The notes under the pieces: model-generated
Seen by the model: only the letters and a program-made list of their open reading frames with translations
Told to the model about the DNA's origin: nothing
The model's database searches: none
Position numbers and translations under genes: made by a program
Source of the DNA: Glaciozyma antarctica PI12
Taxonomy: Eukaryota; Basidiomycota; Microbotryomycetes; Kriegeriales; Camptobasidiaceae
Length of the DNA: 64,000 bases
Direction of reading: 5' to 3'
Assembly: GCA_002917775.1 (NCBI GenBank)
Contig: KZ627148.1
Location: forward strand, 1,037,776 to 1,101,775
In this document: positions 55,016-64,000 of the stretch, piece by piece
How positions within the stretch are numbered: the first letter of the stretch is position 1
Layout of the letters: every line of letters starts with the position of its first letter

Positions 55016-56681
55016 TCAAGCTACCTTCGCCTTCGCAGCCTCCTCAAGCTCCGCAGGCACCGAGTAGCTCTTCCGCACTCGAGCATTGCGGTCGTCGCTC
55101 ACATAATGATTCGCCTTCGACAGCTGCACAATTCCTCAGCTCCTTCTCTAGCGCATCAAATAGACGAGCTCTCACCTGCATGAGGATGAAGCCGAACCAA
55201 GCGGGCGCACAGCGAGTTGCAGGCGTTAGCGCGCTCGTCAAACTAGGCGCAACGAGGTGTCCCGAGAGGCCTGAATTGAGGATGTTGAACATCTGGGCAC
55301 CGACCCAGGTCGGGGTGAGAGTGGGGTTGAAGCTGCAGGAATGGGATGAGCGAGGAGCGAGAGGGACAGGGAGAAGACGGACAATTGGATGTCGCTGTCC
55401 ACAAGGGCGTCGCTGAGTTGCGTGTAGACTTTCATGGGGCAGATGACGCTTGTGCGGACTCGAGGAGCGTTGTACCTGCGTCAAATCGGAGTCAGCGCGT
55501 TCGCGCTGAAGGAGGAAGCGAGCTGAGTTGACCTGTAAACGAGCTCGGCGGTGAGAGTCTCGTGGAGAGCCAGGGATGCAGCTTTCGAGCAGGCGTACTC
55601 GCCTGTGTGAGGGCGTTAGGCATGGGCTGGCGAAGATTGGAGAGCGAGGATGCCTCACCTAGCTGTGCGACCGCGACGTACGACGAAGCCGAAGCAGTTG
55701 TCATGACGTGTCCGTGGTTGATCTGGTTAGGCGGGAGTCAGATCTGCGAGCTGGAGAGCGGGAAGAAAGCAAACGGAGATGACTGCAAGGGGGTCAGCGG
55801 ACTGATCGGAAACCTCGCTCGCTCGTCGCAAAGCGGGACTCACGATGGGGAAGGAACTCGCGGAGAATGTTGTGCGCTCCGAGAACGTTGACCTTGTAGG
55901 TAAGCAGGAAAGCTTCGGGAGTTGTGTTGAGGAGGGTGTCGCCTGCGAGGAAGCTGCTCAGCGACCAGCGGACTTCGAGGCGAGAGACACAGCGACTTAC
56001 CTCGCAGTATTCCAGCATTGTTGATGATGATCGTTGGCTCTCCAAACTGTGGTGTATCGGGCGTCAGCAGTGCCACGGACGACCGCAAAGCTCGACTCAC
56101 GTCCGCGCGAATAGCTTTCGCTGCCTCCGATATGGCCTTGGGATCCGTCACGTCGCAGCGGTAAAAGCGAATGTTCTCTGCGACGATACGTCAGCTTCCT
56201 CCTGAATCGATGCAAACGACTCGACGTACTCGCTGTGTACTTGGGCTCCGAAACGTCGAGCACGGCAACGTTGGAGGTGTGCTTCGCGAGGATCTCGACG
56301 AGCTCTTTCCCAATCCCAGTAGATCCTCCCGTGATGACAACAATATCTCCCTTCCCTCTCACCCTGCTCCAAACCGGGCGATCCGTCTTCCATCCCCTGT
56401 TCATCACGAGGCGGTTCAAGGCGCGGTTGGTGGACTTGAGGAGGACGAAGAAGAGCAGCCGCTTGAGCCACTTTGAGGAATGGATGTAGTCGATGAACGT
56501 GAGAGCTGGGCCGGAAATTTCGCGCGCGCGGTAGAAGGATACGGCGGCGATGAGAGCGGCGCCAGGGAGGGAGAGGGGTGCCGCGTCCAGAGCGCGGACG
56601 ACGCTGCGAGAGGAGCGGGTTAGCGGGATCCTTGAGCTCTGGGGAGCGTACTTGCGTGTCAATACTGAAGCGTTCGCGCAT
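55016..56681 (-). CDS. Short-chain dehydrogenase/reductase, membrane-anchored SDR16C/retSDR type
   Basis: Eleven exons: 56681-56656, 56603-56230, 56177-56101, 56046-56001, 55942-55844, 55782-55775, 55722-55659, 55602-55533, 55475-55383, 55332-55176 and 55123-55016 (373 aa). An N-terminal hydrophobic segment (AAPLSLPGAALIAAVSF) precedes the Rossmann motif ITGGSTGIGKELVEILA (TGxxxGxG). Later come INNAGILRG (NNAG), MTTASASS with the catalytic Ser, and EYACSKAA (YxxxK). The known family oxidises or reduces retinoid, steroid or lipid alcohols at ER or lipid droplets. Exon 6 is only 8 nt. The first intron fits only with a GC donor (GCAAGT at 56655), which also gives a proper ATG start (RERFSIDTVV). 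Confidence 0.85.
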
Positions 56682-57084
56682 TCTTCCTTCAGCGCTGTGC
56701 ACAGCAGGACGGAGAGAAAGGAGGGGAAGACGCGTCGGACTTCGGCTTCCTCCAAGTCCGGGCGAGATAGTCGGTCACGAGGGCGTCCGCTGAGCTCGTT
56801 CGGTGGAGAGAGCACAGAGCACGTTAAATAACGCGTGAGGCGCTCGTTCGAGGAGAGATGGACGGCGGCCCTAGCGGATCGCAAACGGCGTGGAGCTGCT
56901 GCTGTCGCTGCCGACCGACGTCGGGCTTGTTGAGCTCGAGGTGTAAAGAGCTGAGTCAGTCTCTGGTCCAGGAGTTCGAAAAGTCTGGGAGGAGTGGGAG
57001 AGAGGACAAGACTGGACAAGAGCGCGAGCTCGCCCTCCGCGGGTTGTCCTCCTCCCAGCAGCTCCCACTCCGACTCCCAACTCC

Positions 57085-58704
57085 ACCGTGGCTTCCCTCC
57101 TGCGTGCGCGGTATCCTTACTTGGCTCCCTCTCTCAACCTCGACCACCTGGTCGTGGGGGGAGGAGTGGTGGTGAGTGAGCAAGCGCACGCCCTTCGCCA
57201 GCTGCTTCTCCGAGCTCACTTTCCGTGCAGGGCCTAGCAGTCGCTGAACGCCTTATCAAAGGCTTCCCAGAGCGGACAACCTTCCTAGTAGAGCGGTACG
57301 TCGTCCTCCTGCCCCGCCTTGCTCCCAGCCCTCCTCTCCCCGCGTGCCAGCTCAAGCTAACGCCAGCTGCACAGGCACGCCCAAGCAGGACAAGAGACTT
57401 CCTCTCGCAACTCCGAAGTCATCCACTCAGGCCTCTACTACCCGACCGACTCTCTCAAAACCTCTCTCTGCATCCGCGGTCGTTCCCTCCTCTACGCGCG
57501 CTGCGCCCGCTCCTCCATCCCCCATCGCAAGACCGGCAAACTCATCCTCGCCACTTCAGCCTCTCAAGAATCCTACCTCTCCTCCCTGGTGTTAAAAACG
57601 GAGGAACTGCGAAGAGCGGGGGTGGGAGAGGTGCCTTTGCGGTGGTTGGGCGGGCAGGAGGCGAGAGAGCTCGAGCCGGATTTGGGAGGGGAGGTGGTGG
57701 GAGCCTTATTGAGTCCCGAGACGGGGATCGTGAGCTCGCATGCGCTGATGGAGGATTTGGAGCGCGAGGTGGAGGAGAGCGAGCGAGGGGAAGTGGTGTA
57801 TGGGACGCGGGTGGTGCGAATCGATAAAGCTGTGGGAGCGGGGGGGAAGAGAGGGGATGGGAGCGAGGAGGGGTGGGTCGTGCAGACTGTTACGAGTGAT
57901 GGGAGTGGGGGAGAGGGGGAGAGGAGCGCCGTGCTCGCGCGCGTCGTGGTCAATTCTGCTGGACTCAAGTTCGCTCTTCCTCCCGCTTCCTAGACCTCGC
58001 TAACCGCCACCCTCTCAGCGCGCACCACATAGTCAACCAGATCTTTCCTGCTCCAGAGCACCGCACTCTCCATTTCGCCAAAGGTTCCTACTTCTCCTGT
58101 GAGCCCCCTCCTCGCTCCGCACGCTCCCCGACTCACTCCCACCAGATCGCGGCCCCGGCATCTCCTCAGTCCGCCACCTCCTTTACCCCTGTCCAGACCC
58201 CACCTCCCTCGCCGGCCTTGGCACACACCTCACCATGAACCTCGCGAACGAGATTCGCTTCGGACCCGATATCGAATGGCTCGAGGCGCCGTCGTTGGAC
58301 AGGGAGGAGGAGATGGATTTCTGGACGAGGGAATTGGGGGCGAGCGAGGAGAGGATGCAGGAGGCGGTGAGGGAGGTGCGGAGGTACCTTCCAGGCGTGA
58401 GGGAGGAGGGCTTCGCTCCGGACTGTACGTCGTTCTCTCTCGATCCGCTCGCTTCCTAATGATGCAATTGCGCGCAGACGTCGGTATCAGACCAAAACTC
58501 TCCCCGCGCGGTTCCCCCGCCGTAGATTTCTCCATCACCCATCCTCGACCCGGCTTCATCTCGCTCGAGGGCATCGAGAGTCCCGGCCTCACCTCTTCCC
58601 TCGCGATCGGGCTGCACGTGGAGGAGATGGTGCGTAAGGAGGTATGGGGGAGTAGAGGGGGGAGGCTTAGTGAGGTGGGGGGGAGCTTGGACGCTTGGGG
58701 ATAG
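57085..58704 (+). CDS. L-2-hydroxyglutarate dehydrogenase-like FAD oxidoreductase (5' end open)
   Basis: Exons: ..57171, 57231-57295, 57375-57968, 58019-58098, 58146-58424 and 58478-58704. The FAD-binding start LDHLVVGGGVVGLAVAERLI is followed by FLVERHAQAGQETSSRNSEV and IHSGLYYP, a signature of L2HGDH and related DAO-family enzymes. Further matches are VVNSAGLNAHHIV, KGSYFSYRGPG and IRPKLSPRGSPAVDFSI. Known L2HGDH clears L-2-hydroxyglutarate in mitochondria. The frame is open upstream with an Ala/Arg-rich, presequence-like stretch (TVASLLRARYPYLAPS), but no in-frame ATG was found before 57085. A first exon, or a consensus error, is therefore missing from the model. It is divergent from the SDR. 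Confidence 0.82.
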
Positions 58705-58812
58705 AATGGAATAGAGCACGATGCAAGCAGAGGATACGCGCGCGAGCTACCAGGAGTCTCATCGCATTCCAATATTAGTGAGACCCTCCCCAGTCCCCCT
58801 CCAGCTGGCGCT

Positions 58813-60144
58813 CTACGACTCATAGTTCTCCGCCTTGCCACAGCACATTGAGAACATCCCACCCTTCTTCGCCTTCTTCACCGGTGCCGTTGTCGCAAGT
58901 GCAGCGGGCGCGGCAGTGGCGGGAGCGGCAGCCTTGTCCTCGACTTGGTACGGCGTAGCTTCAGCAGCTGGGAGGGGGTTAGCTGAGGAAGGAGGAAGGA
59001 GGGAAGAACGTACGGGATGCGGAGGTGGGGACCTCCTTGGCTGCAATGGGGGCTTCGGTGGTGGCAGCGGCGGCGGCGAGGCTGCGAAGGAATATCAGCG
59101 CGAGATCTCGGGAGGTTTTGTTGGAGCAGAGAGGGGGCGAGCAAAGCAGAGGGTGCGAAAAATGACACAATGGACGTTTGCGTCTCTCCATTAGAGTTCC
59201 TAACAAGCGTCCCTACCTCTCCCTCTGCTCCCACACGTCGTCCACAGAAAGAAGGGAGGCTTACAACGCCTTTCCAGCGACGAAGGTACCGACAAACTTG
59301 GCGAAGCTGTCGCCCTGGAACGTTCCGATCGCGAGCTCCTTCTCCGACAATCCGCGCGATCCATCGCCTCCTGCGATAGCGGCAGCACCGTATGCGGATC
59401 CACCGACGATCTCGGTGTTGTCGGTGAGAGCGGGGTGGGCGAAGCCGATGGGGACGAAGCTGCGAGGGTGTTAGCGTGGGAGGAGTAGGAGGGGAAATGG
59501 GGGACGTACGCGATACCGTGGTGAGCGAGGAAGGGGATGGTGGTGAGAGCGGTGGTCTCCTGTCCTCCGTGCTGGGACGCCGAGGAGGTCTGCGAAGCGA
59601 AGTGTTAGCTGTGTTCCCTTTTTGGCCGCCGAGAGAGAGAGCAACGCACGAAGATTCCTCCAAACTTGCCAACGAGAGCTCCGGTGGCCCAAAGACCTCC
59701 GGTGGCATCGAAGAAGGCGCTGGCGGATCCAACGGCGCGTCCGTAGCGAGTGGGGATTCCGAAGAGGAAGCCGTCGAATGCCGTTAGGTCCTCGGCTGCC
59801 ACACAACTATCAGCTTCGTTCGTAGCTCAAGCTGGAAGGTGAGAGCTCACGCTTGACAATAGGGTAATCGGCCTTGGGAGCAGCTCCCATCTTAGCGAGG
59901 ACCTCACTGCGAACAGAACGCATCAGCTCCTCCCTCCGCACCAAACGCGCGCCGACTCACTCGCTGAGAATCTCGGGGAACTGGTAGATGGTGACCTCAG
60001 CTCCGGCAGCCTTGGCTCCAGCCGCGATGGTCTCAGCAAGAGTGCGGATGTGTCCCTGTTTCTAGCTGTCAGCTAGCCGCGACCTTCGGGAGGAGAGGGG
60101 CGTACGTAGGTGGACGAGTAGATGACTGCGATCTTGGCGGGCAT
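58813..60144 (-). CDS. WrbA-family NAD(P)H:quinone oxidoreductase (Pst2/Ycp4-like)
   Basis: Eight exons (60144-60106, 60055-59961, 59906-59851, 59795-59650, 59589-59510, 59459-59265, 59081-59014, 58967-58813) give 277 aa. The FMN-binding flavodoxin start PAKIAVIYSSTYGHIRTLAE, GIPTRYGRAVGSASAFFDAT, GALVGKFGGIFTSSASQHGG and HGIAFVPIGF are diagnostic. The enzyme is a two-electron quinone reductase that protects against oxidative stress. Beyond the usual ~200-residue core is an Ala/Thr/Lys-rich tail ending MFSMCCGKAENYES. Its paired cysteines could be lipidated, as inferred for yeast Ycp4. The intron 59264-59082 is about 183 nt, unusually long here. Confidence 0.9.
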
Positions 60145-60569
60145 TTTGGCTGGGGGGTGAGCGTGGTCAGTACGGGTTGTGGAGGAGCTGCCCAACAGGT
60201 TCGCTGTTGGAGAGGGGGGCTGGTCGGAGCTCCTTCCAAGGCGCGCGCTGAGCTCCTGGCTGTTCTTAGGTGACTCACAGTGTATCTTGGGTGTCGGTGA
60301 GGGGTGAGTGTGCTTGGGAGAGTGTTGGGGGAGGAAGAGAGCCCAAGCAAGGAAGAATACAGCTCAAGAGAAAGTAAGCACTTTCTCGAATTGCCTAACG
60401 CGTCTGCCGGATTGAGCCAAACAACTCAGCGTTGGTGCTTCCTCAGCATCCAGTCAAGATCAAAATCAAAGCGTATCTCAGCAAGCTCTCTGAAGAATTC
60501 TCCCCAATGCAGCGGCAAACAAAGACGAACACAGTGGTGCGGAGCCCATCAACCAACTTCAACCCATTC

Positions 60570-61295
60570 AATCGCAAGGGAAGCTCCAAAGTCAGCCTCC
60601 TTCGCACAGCGAGCTTGTGGAAAACTGGCGCGTCCCGGACCCTGGTGGAACACTTGGGTGATGGCGCGCGAGCTTGCGAAGTGGAGGAGCGAGGTGGGCG
60701 AAGGGGATGAGGAGCTGCTGGTGGTGGCGGAGGAGGCGACGGGGGAGGTGGTGGTGCAGGAGACGATTCGAGCGAGCTCAAGGCTGAGGAGCTGGCGAGA
60801 CGGCGGAAGTCGAGGTTCGGGTTGCGTCCTGATGAGAGAGTAGTCAGACCGTAGAACAGAGTGGAATTTACGACCGGTTCATTAGGACAAGAAGAAGAAG
60901 ACACAGAGGAACTGGTGGCGGTAAAAGAGGTGGAGCTGGAAAGCGCGCGTGAGCTCCTCCGCAACCTCTCCCCCTCCCAGCAAACGGCTTCCGCGAGACC
61001 CCCCTGGAAGTGATCGAACGTTGTCGCAGTCCTGCAAAAAGCCAGAAGCGTAAGCAAGCCGCGGTACGAAGGTTTAGGAACGGAAGCGAGCGAGCGAGGC
61101 GGAACGCGGGAGACGACCTACGCACAGTGTGCAAGAGGTGCTCGTCGGCGTTGGAGGAGGTCACGAGTTGGCCAGAGCTTATGGTAAGGTGAGAGGTAGG
61201 GGAGATAGCCTCGAAGTCGAGACAGAGCTGGTGGAGCAGCGAGAGAAACAAGAGCAGAAGCGCCGGAGCGCCGGAGCAGAGGTCAGAAGCAGCAT
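60570..61295 (-). CDS. Hypothetical protein with presequence-like start
   Basis: On the minus strand an ATG at 61295 opens MLLLTSAPALRRFCSCFSRC, rich in Arg, Ser and Leu like a mitochondrial presequence. Splice-like signals (GTGCGT near 61131, acceptor near 61034) lead to a Ser/Pro-rich frame: NSTLFYGLTTLSSGRNPNLD and polyproline near 60740. The frame between these parts does not join cleanly, and the 3' end is unclear. I do not recognise a family. Composition and polarity favour a real but poorly conserved gene in this otherwise empty 1.3-kb interval. Confidence 0.3.
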
Positions 61296-61455
61296 CGAAA
61301 CGTTGCTCGATCCCAACACCCCGCCAAACAGAGTCAACAAACGCACTGGACGAGCGCTTAGAAATTGAGAAGCAGCAGCGAGCCTAAAGCATATCCTGCC
61401 CACCCGATCGTCCCGCGCAGCACCAGCTTCAATGCATCGCGTCCTTTCCTCCCCC

Positions 61456-62529
61456 TTATGCACCCAACCGCTTCCCCACCATCGACGCCGGCCTCGTATC
61501 TCCCCTCCTCCCGAGCGAAGCATAGTATTCCTACATCGCACACATTAGCTCCACTCTCCTAAAACGAAAGAACCAGAACGCACCCATGCAAGCCTCATGA
61601 CCTCTCCATCTGCCTCGTACGGACTAGGAACCTCACTGTGCCCCGGAGAGGCGGTTGGGTGGCGGAGGTAGACGGCGCTGCAGGTCGTGAAGGAGGGTTC
61701 GAGGTAGGCGGGGATGAAGAGGAAGGGAGAGGCGTATTCGGGGAGGTGGAAGGGGAGGGGCTTGAGGGAGGGGGAGATGGTGGTGGGAGGAGGAGTGGAA
61801 GAGTCGGAGGAGGGTTCGGAAGAGAGGTCGGAGGAGGGGGCATCCTCTGAGGAGGCATCCTCGTATGGCCTTTGCGGCGCGCGAGGCGGCTTTGAAGGCG
61901 GTTTCGTTGGGCTTTGGAGGTTGGAGAGTCGTCACGGCGGAAGGGTCTACGGAGATGAGGTCTCCTGGCTGTAGTTTCGTGTTGGGATCGGAGTGCTGGC
62001 CAGCGCGAACCGTGTTAGCTCGCCCTCGTCCCCAAGCTCTCCGACGCAGGAACGCACCTTCTTCCCGTTCAACCGAACCTTGCCATGCACCACCATCTGC
62101 CGTGCGCGATACACGCTATCGGCAAAGCAGCACCTGAACACGACCGTGTCGATCCGCTTCTCCACCTCGGCAAACATCATGCTCGCCAGTGGGATCTTGT
62201 CCTCCCCCTTGCCCGCATGCAACGGCGGCAGGCCATCAGGCACGTAGTCCTTTTTGAACTTTTGCTCGGGGATCCAGTCGCCATGGTACCCGCGCACGAG
62301 CTGCTTCGCCTTCCACTTTTGCTGGAACATGGTGAGGGACGACTTGGTGAACTTGGTTTCGGCGGTCGGGGGTCCGTACGTCCGTTGGTAGAGGTTGTAG
62401 AGGTTCGCAGGCGCCCAGCTCTGTTCCGAACGCGCGTTAGCAGGGCGTAGAGCGGCGGCGGGAGGTCGCTCTCACCATTCGAGGAAGACATTTGACGATG
62501 TGAGTCGGGTTGGCTACCTTGTGACCCAT
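61456..62529 (-). CDS. NAM9: Mitochondrial ribosomal protein uS4 (Nam9)
   Basis: Four exons (62529-62476, 62420-62058, 61995-61584, 61530-61456) give about 300 aa. The N-terminus [17 protein letters not shown] and [14 protein letters not shown] lead to an S4 RNA-binding domain ([53 protein letters not shown]). A fungal C-terminal block follows ([17 protein letters not shown] and [20 protein letters not shown]). It is part of the mitochondrial small ribosomal subunit. Exon 3 needs the removal of one base near 61860, where RAAKAIR must join an [16 protein letters not shown] frame. That spot is a short repeat of 'gaggatgcc'-type units. Confidence 0.88.
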
Positions 62530-63433
62530 CGTGGCGGAGTGTAAGGGTGGGCGACTGGGTGGGCGAGTGGCTGAGGTAGCTGTGGCTGTTTCCGAGGCGT
62601 AGTTTGGTTCAGGAGCAGCTCGAGATGGTCTCTCGGGCGAAGCTGGACCAGAATATTCGAATATATTTACTCTAACAAATGATTTAGGGTAGGATATTGG
62701 CTAGGCCTCGGGGCGAGCATCGCTCCTTCCTCTTCCCTTCGCGCTGGCTCGTACCAGGGACTGCTCTGTCATCGAAGGCGATCAGGGGGAGAGGGGAGGC
62801 CAACGAGCCAGGTGGACGCGCTCCGCCACCCTGACGCCGACTGCTCAGATGGCCCCGCCCGACTCGGCCTCTGGAGCGCTCTCTTCGCCGCTGGAAGCTG
62901 ATGGCCGTATCACCAGCGACTTGCTTGCTTTCGTACGACAAGGTCACCTGCCTCTCGCACTGCTTCTGGCCCTGGACCTCCGAGCCTACTGCCTGCTTTG
63001 ACCCTCGCGGACACGGCCTCACCGCCTGGCTGCTTCCGATTCTTTTCCACAGAAGATGCTTAACAGCCACGACCTCGAACATCTTCCAATCGAGGAGCGA
63101 TTATACTGCGATTGCAGGCCGCGGAGGCGGAAAGCGGGGGTAGATCAACGACGACCATCCTCTTTCGTCCTCTCACAGCCGATCTGGATCGGAGCGGACC
63201 CAAAACGACAGAGGGAGAACGAGAAGTCGAGAACGCGCTTTAGAGAGCCCTGTGGACAAGCAAGATGTCCTCCTCCTGTTCGACGCTTGGCGCGCGCACC
63301 GCTTGCTGCTCGCCAATGTGTTCGCCGAAGAGAATGTCGCGGAAATCTCTCTGAATCCCTTGGTTCTCGCTGTTCCCCTTTGCTGCTCTTCTCACCATCC
63401 CCCCCTTCCTTCAAGCTTTCGACACACTGCGTG
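62530..63433. other. 900-bp intergenic region
   Basis: This region lies between the divergent NAM9 and DUF6534 starts. It includes an AT-rich palindromic patch (around 62652-62669, ttcgaatatat) but no coding frame with bias or motifs. Confidence 0.45.
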
Positions 63434-64000
63434 ATGGTAGCAGCGACGCCAGAAACCTTCGCTTCGAACATGGTGCGGCCCTCATCGCCTCGGTGCGCGT
63501 CGCTTTGCTAATCTTTCCAGCAGGGACCACAACTCTTTGGAATCATGCTTTCGGCCTACGCGAACGGTATCATCGTCGTTCAAGTCAGTGGTGAGTGGAA
63601 AGCTAGGCAAAGGAGGAGGAGTGCGAGGGAGCTGACGCCGCTGTGACGCTCGCAGATTACTACTCGCTATACAAGGTAAGGCGGTGCACCGCCATTCTCT
63701 TCCGGTAGCTGATTGTATCTCCTAGTCGGATGGCGTTGGCTTCAAGGTCCTCGTTGGAGTGATCTTCACCATCTCGCTGCTGGAGACAGCCTGCAACATG
63801 TGGTACGAAAGCTGTTCCCACTCGCTCTCGGACGCTGATCCCGCTTTCGCATGCTCAGCTATGCGTACTACAGGCTCATCGCAAACTTCGGAGTTTACGA
63901 CCCTCGAACGCCTCCCACTTTCTACGTCGGTCCTCTCTCGTCGCCCTTCGACGACCTCGCTAAACCTCCTCCGCAGATCACCTTCTTCGCCTGCGCCGTC
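63434..64000 (+). CDS. DUF6534-family multi-pass membrane protein (2), cut by window edge
   Basis: Exons 63434-63472, 63524-63590, 63656-63675, 63726-63802, 63859-63925 and 63977-end are in phase. They read VAATPETFASNM, then GPQLFGIMLSAYANGIIVVQ, VSDYYSLYK, GVGFKVLVGVIFTISLLETA, CNMCYAYYRLIANFGVYDP and ITFFACAV. The exon pattern and segments parallel the gene at 36679-38077 (GPRLFG..., ...LIANFGNYNPPAPPTF), so the two are family members of different age. Function is unknown. The last exon runs off the right edge. Confidence 0.75.

Noticed and set aside
1-64000. CRISPR arrays, rRNA or tRNA genes, plain DNA transposons, LINEs or retroelements
   Set aside because: No repeat-spacer pattern, no cloverleaf with intact boxes, no transposase or reverse-transcriptase motif, and no terminal repeats were seen by eye.

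Overview
The window looks like nuclear DNA of a GC-rich, intron-dense basidiomycete yeast, most likely a red yeast of the Sporidiobolales (Rhodotorula/Rhodosporidium type). The evidence is strong G/C preference at third codon positions, very short intergenic gaps, and many introns of about 50-60 nt with gctgac or gctaac branch points just before the acceptor. Gene content also fits: SPO7, RCY1, VMA8, SAR1, SURF6/RRP14, OST2, a Bni1/For3-type formin, YSH1, NAA50, CWC21, ZUO1, NC2-beta and NAM9, plus two DUF6534 membrane proteins, a family otherwise typical of Agaricomycetes and relatives. The genus is inferred from style, not from a search.

Layout: 0.2-5.3 kb holds a divergent SPO7-like/RCY1 pair. 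5.8-8.2 kb is a graveyard of an F-box/LRR-like gene family. 8.2-10.8 kb is VMA8/SAR1 (divergent), followed by a C-terminally rearranged F-box/LRR copy. 12.9-15.7 kb is SURF6/OST2 (divergent), then another F-box/LRR copy. 18.6-24.9 kb is a large formin. 25.0-27.9 kb is an M48 (Oma1-like) peptidase whose 5' end I could not resolve. 28.0-32.3 kb is YSH1/NAA50, with only 94 bp between start codons. 32.9-36.1 kb is CWC21 and ZUO1. 36.7-40.3 kb is a DUF6534 protein and a RING-finger protein. 40.9-48.4 kb is a cassette of an Lpx1-like peroxisomal hydrolase and an HxxxDG acyltransferase, flanked by two inverted, near-identical F-box/LRR copies. 48.9-54.1 kb is a Mak32-like sugar kinase, NC2-beta, an HMG-box factor and a small secreted Ser/Thr-rich protein. 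54.7-60.1 kb is an SDR (plus a relic of a second), an L-2-hydroxyglutarate dehydrogenase-like oxidoreductase and a WrbA-type quinone reductase. 61.5-62.5 kb is NAM9, and a second DUF6534 gene runs off the right edge.

Two themes stand out. First, a dispersed F-box/LRR family has six members or relics in about 48 kb. Only one (46.9-48.4 kb) is clearly intact, and two copies form an inverted repeat around two metabolic genes. Second, several conserved genes that should be functional (YSH1, formin, NAM9, the M48 peptidase, a DUF6534 gene, the RING gene) each need a one-base frame change, mostly beside short homopolymers. YSH1 also has an in-frame TAG. Consensus indels are the simplest explanation, and they weaken any pseudogene call that rests on a single frameshift. 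At least three introns use GC-AG boundaries with a perfect GCAAGT donor.

All exon boundaries were placed by eye, using reading frame, splice signals and family alignment from memory.
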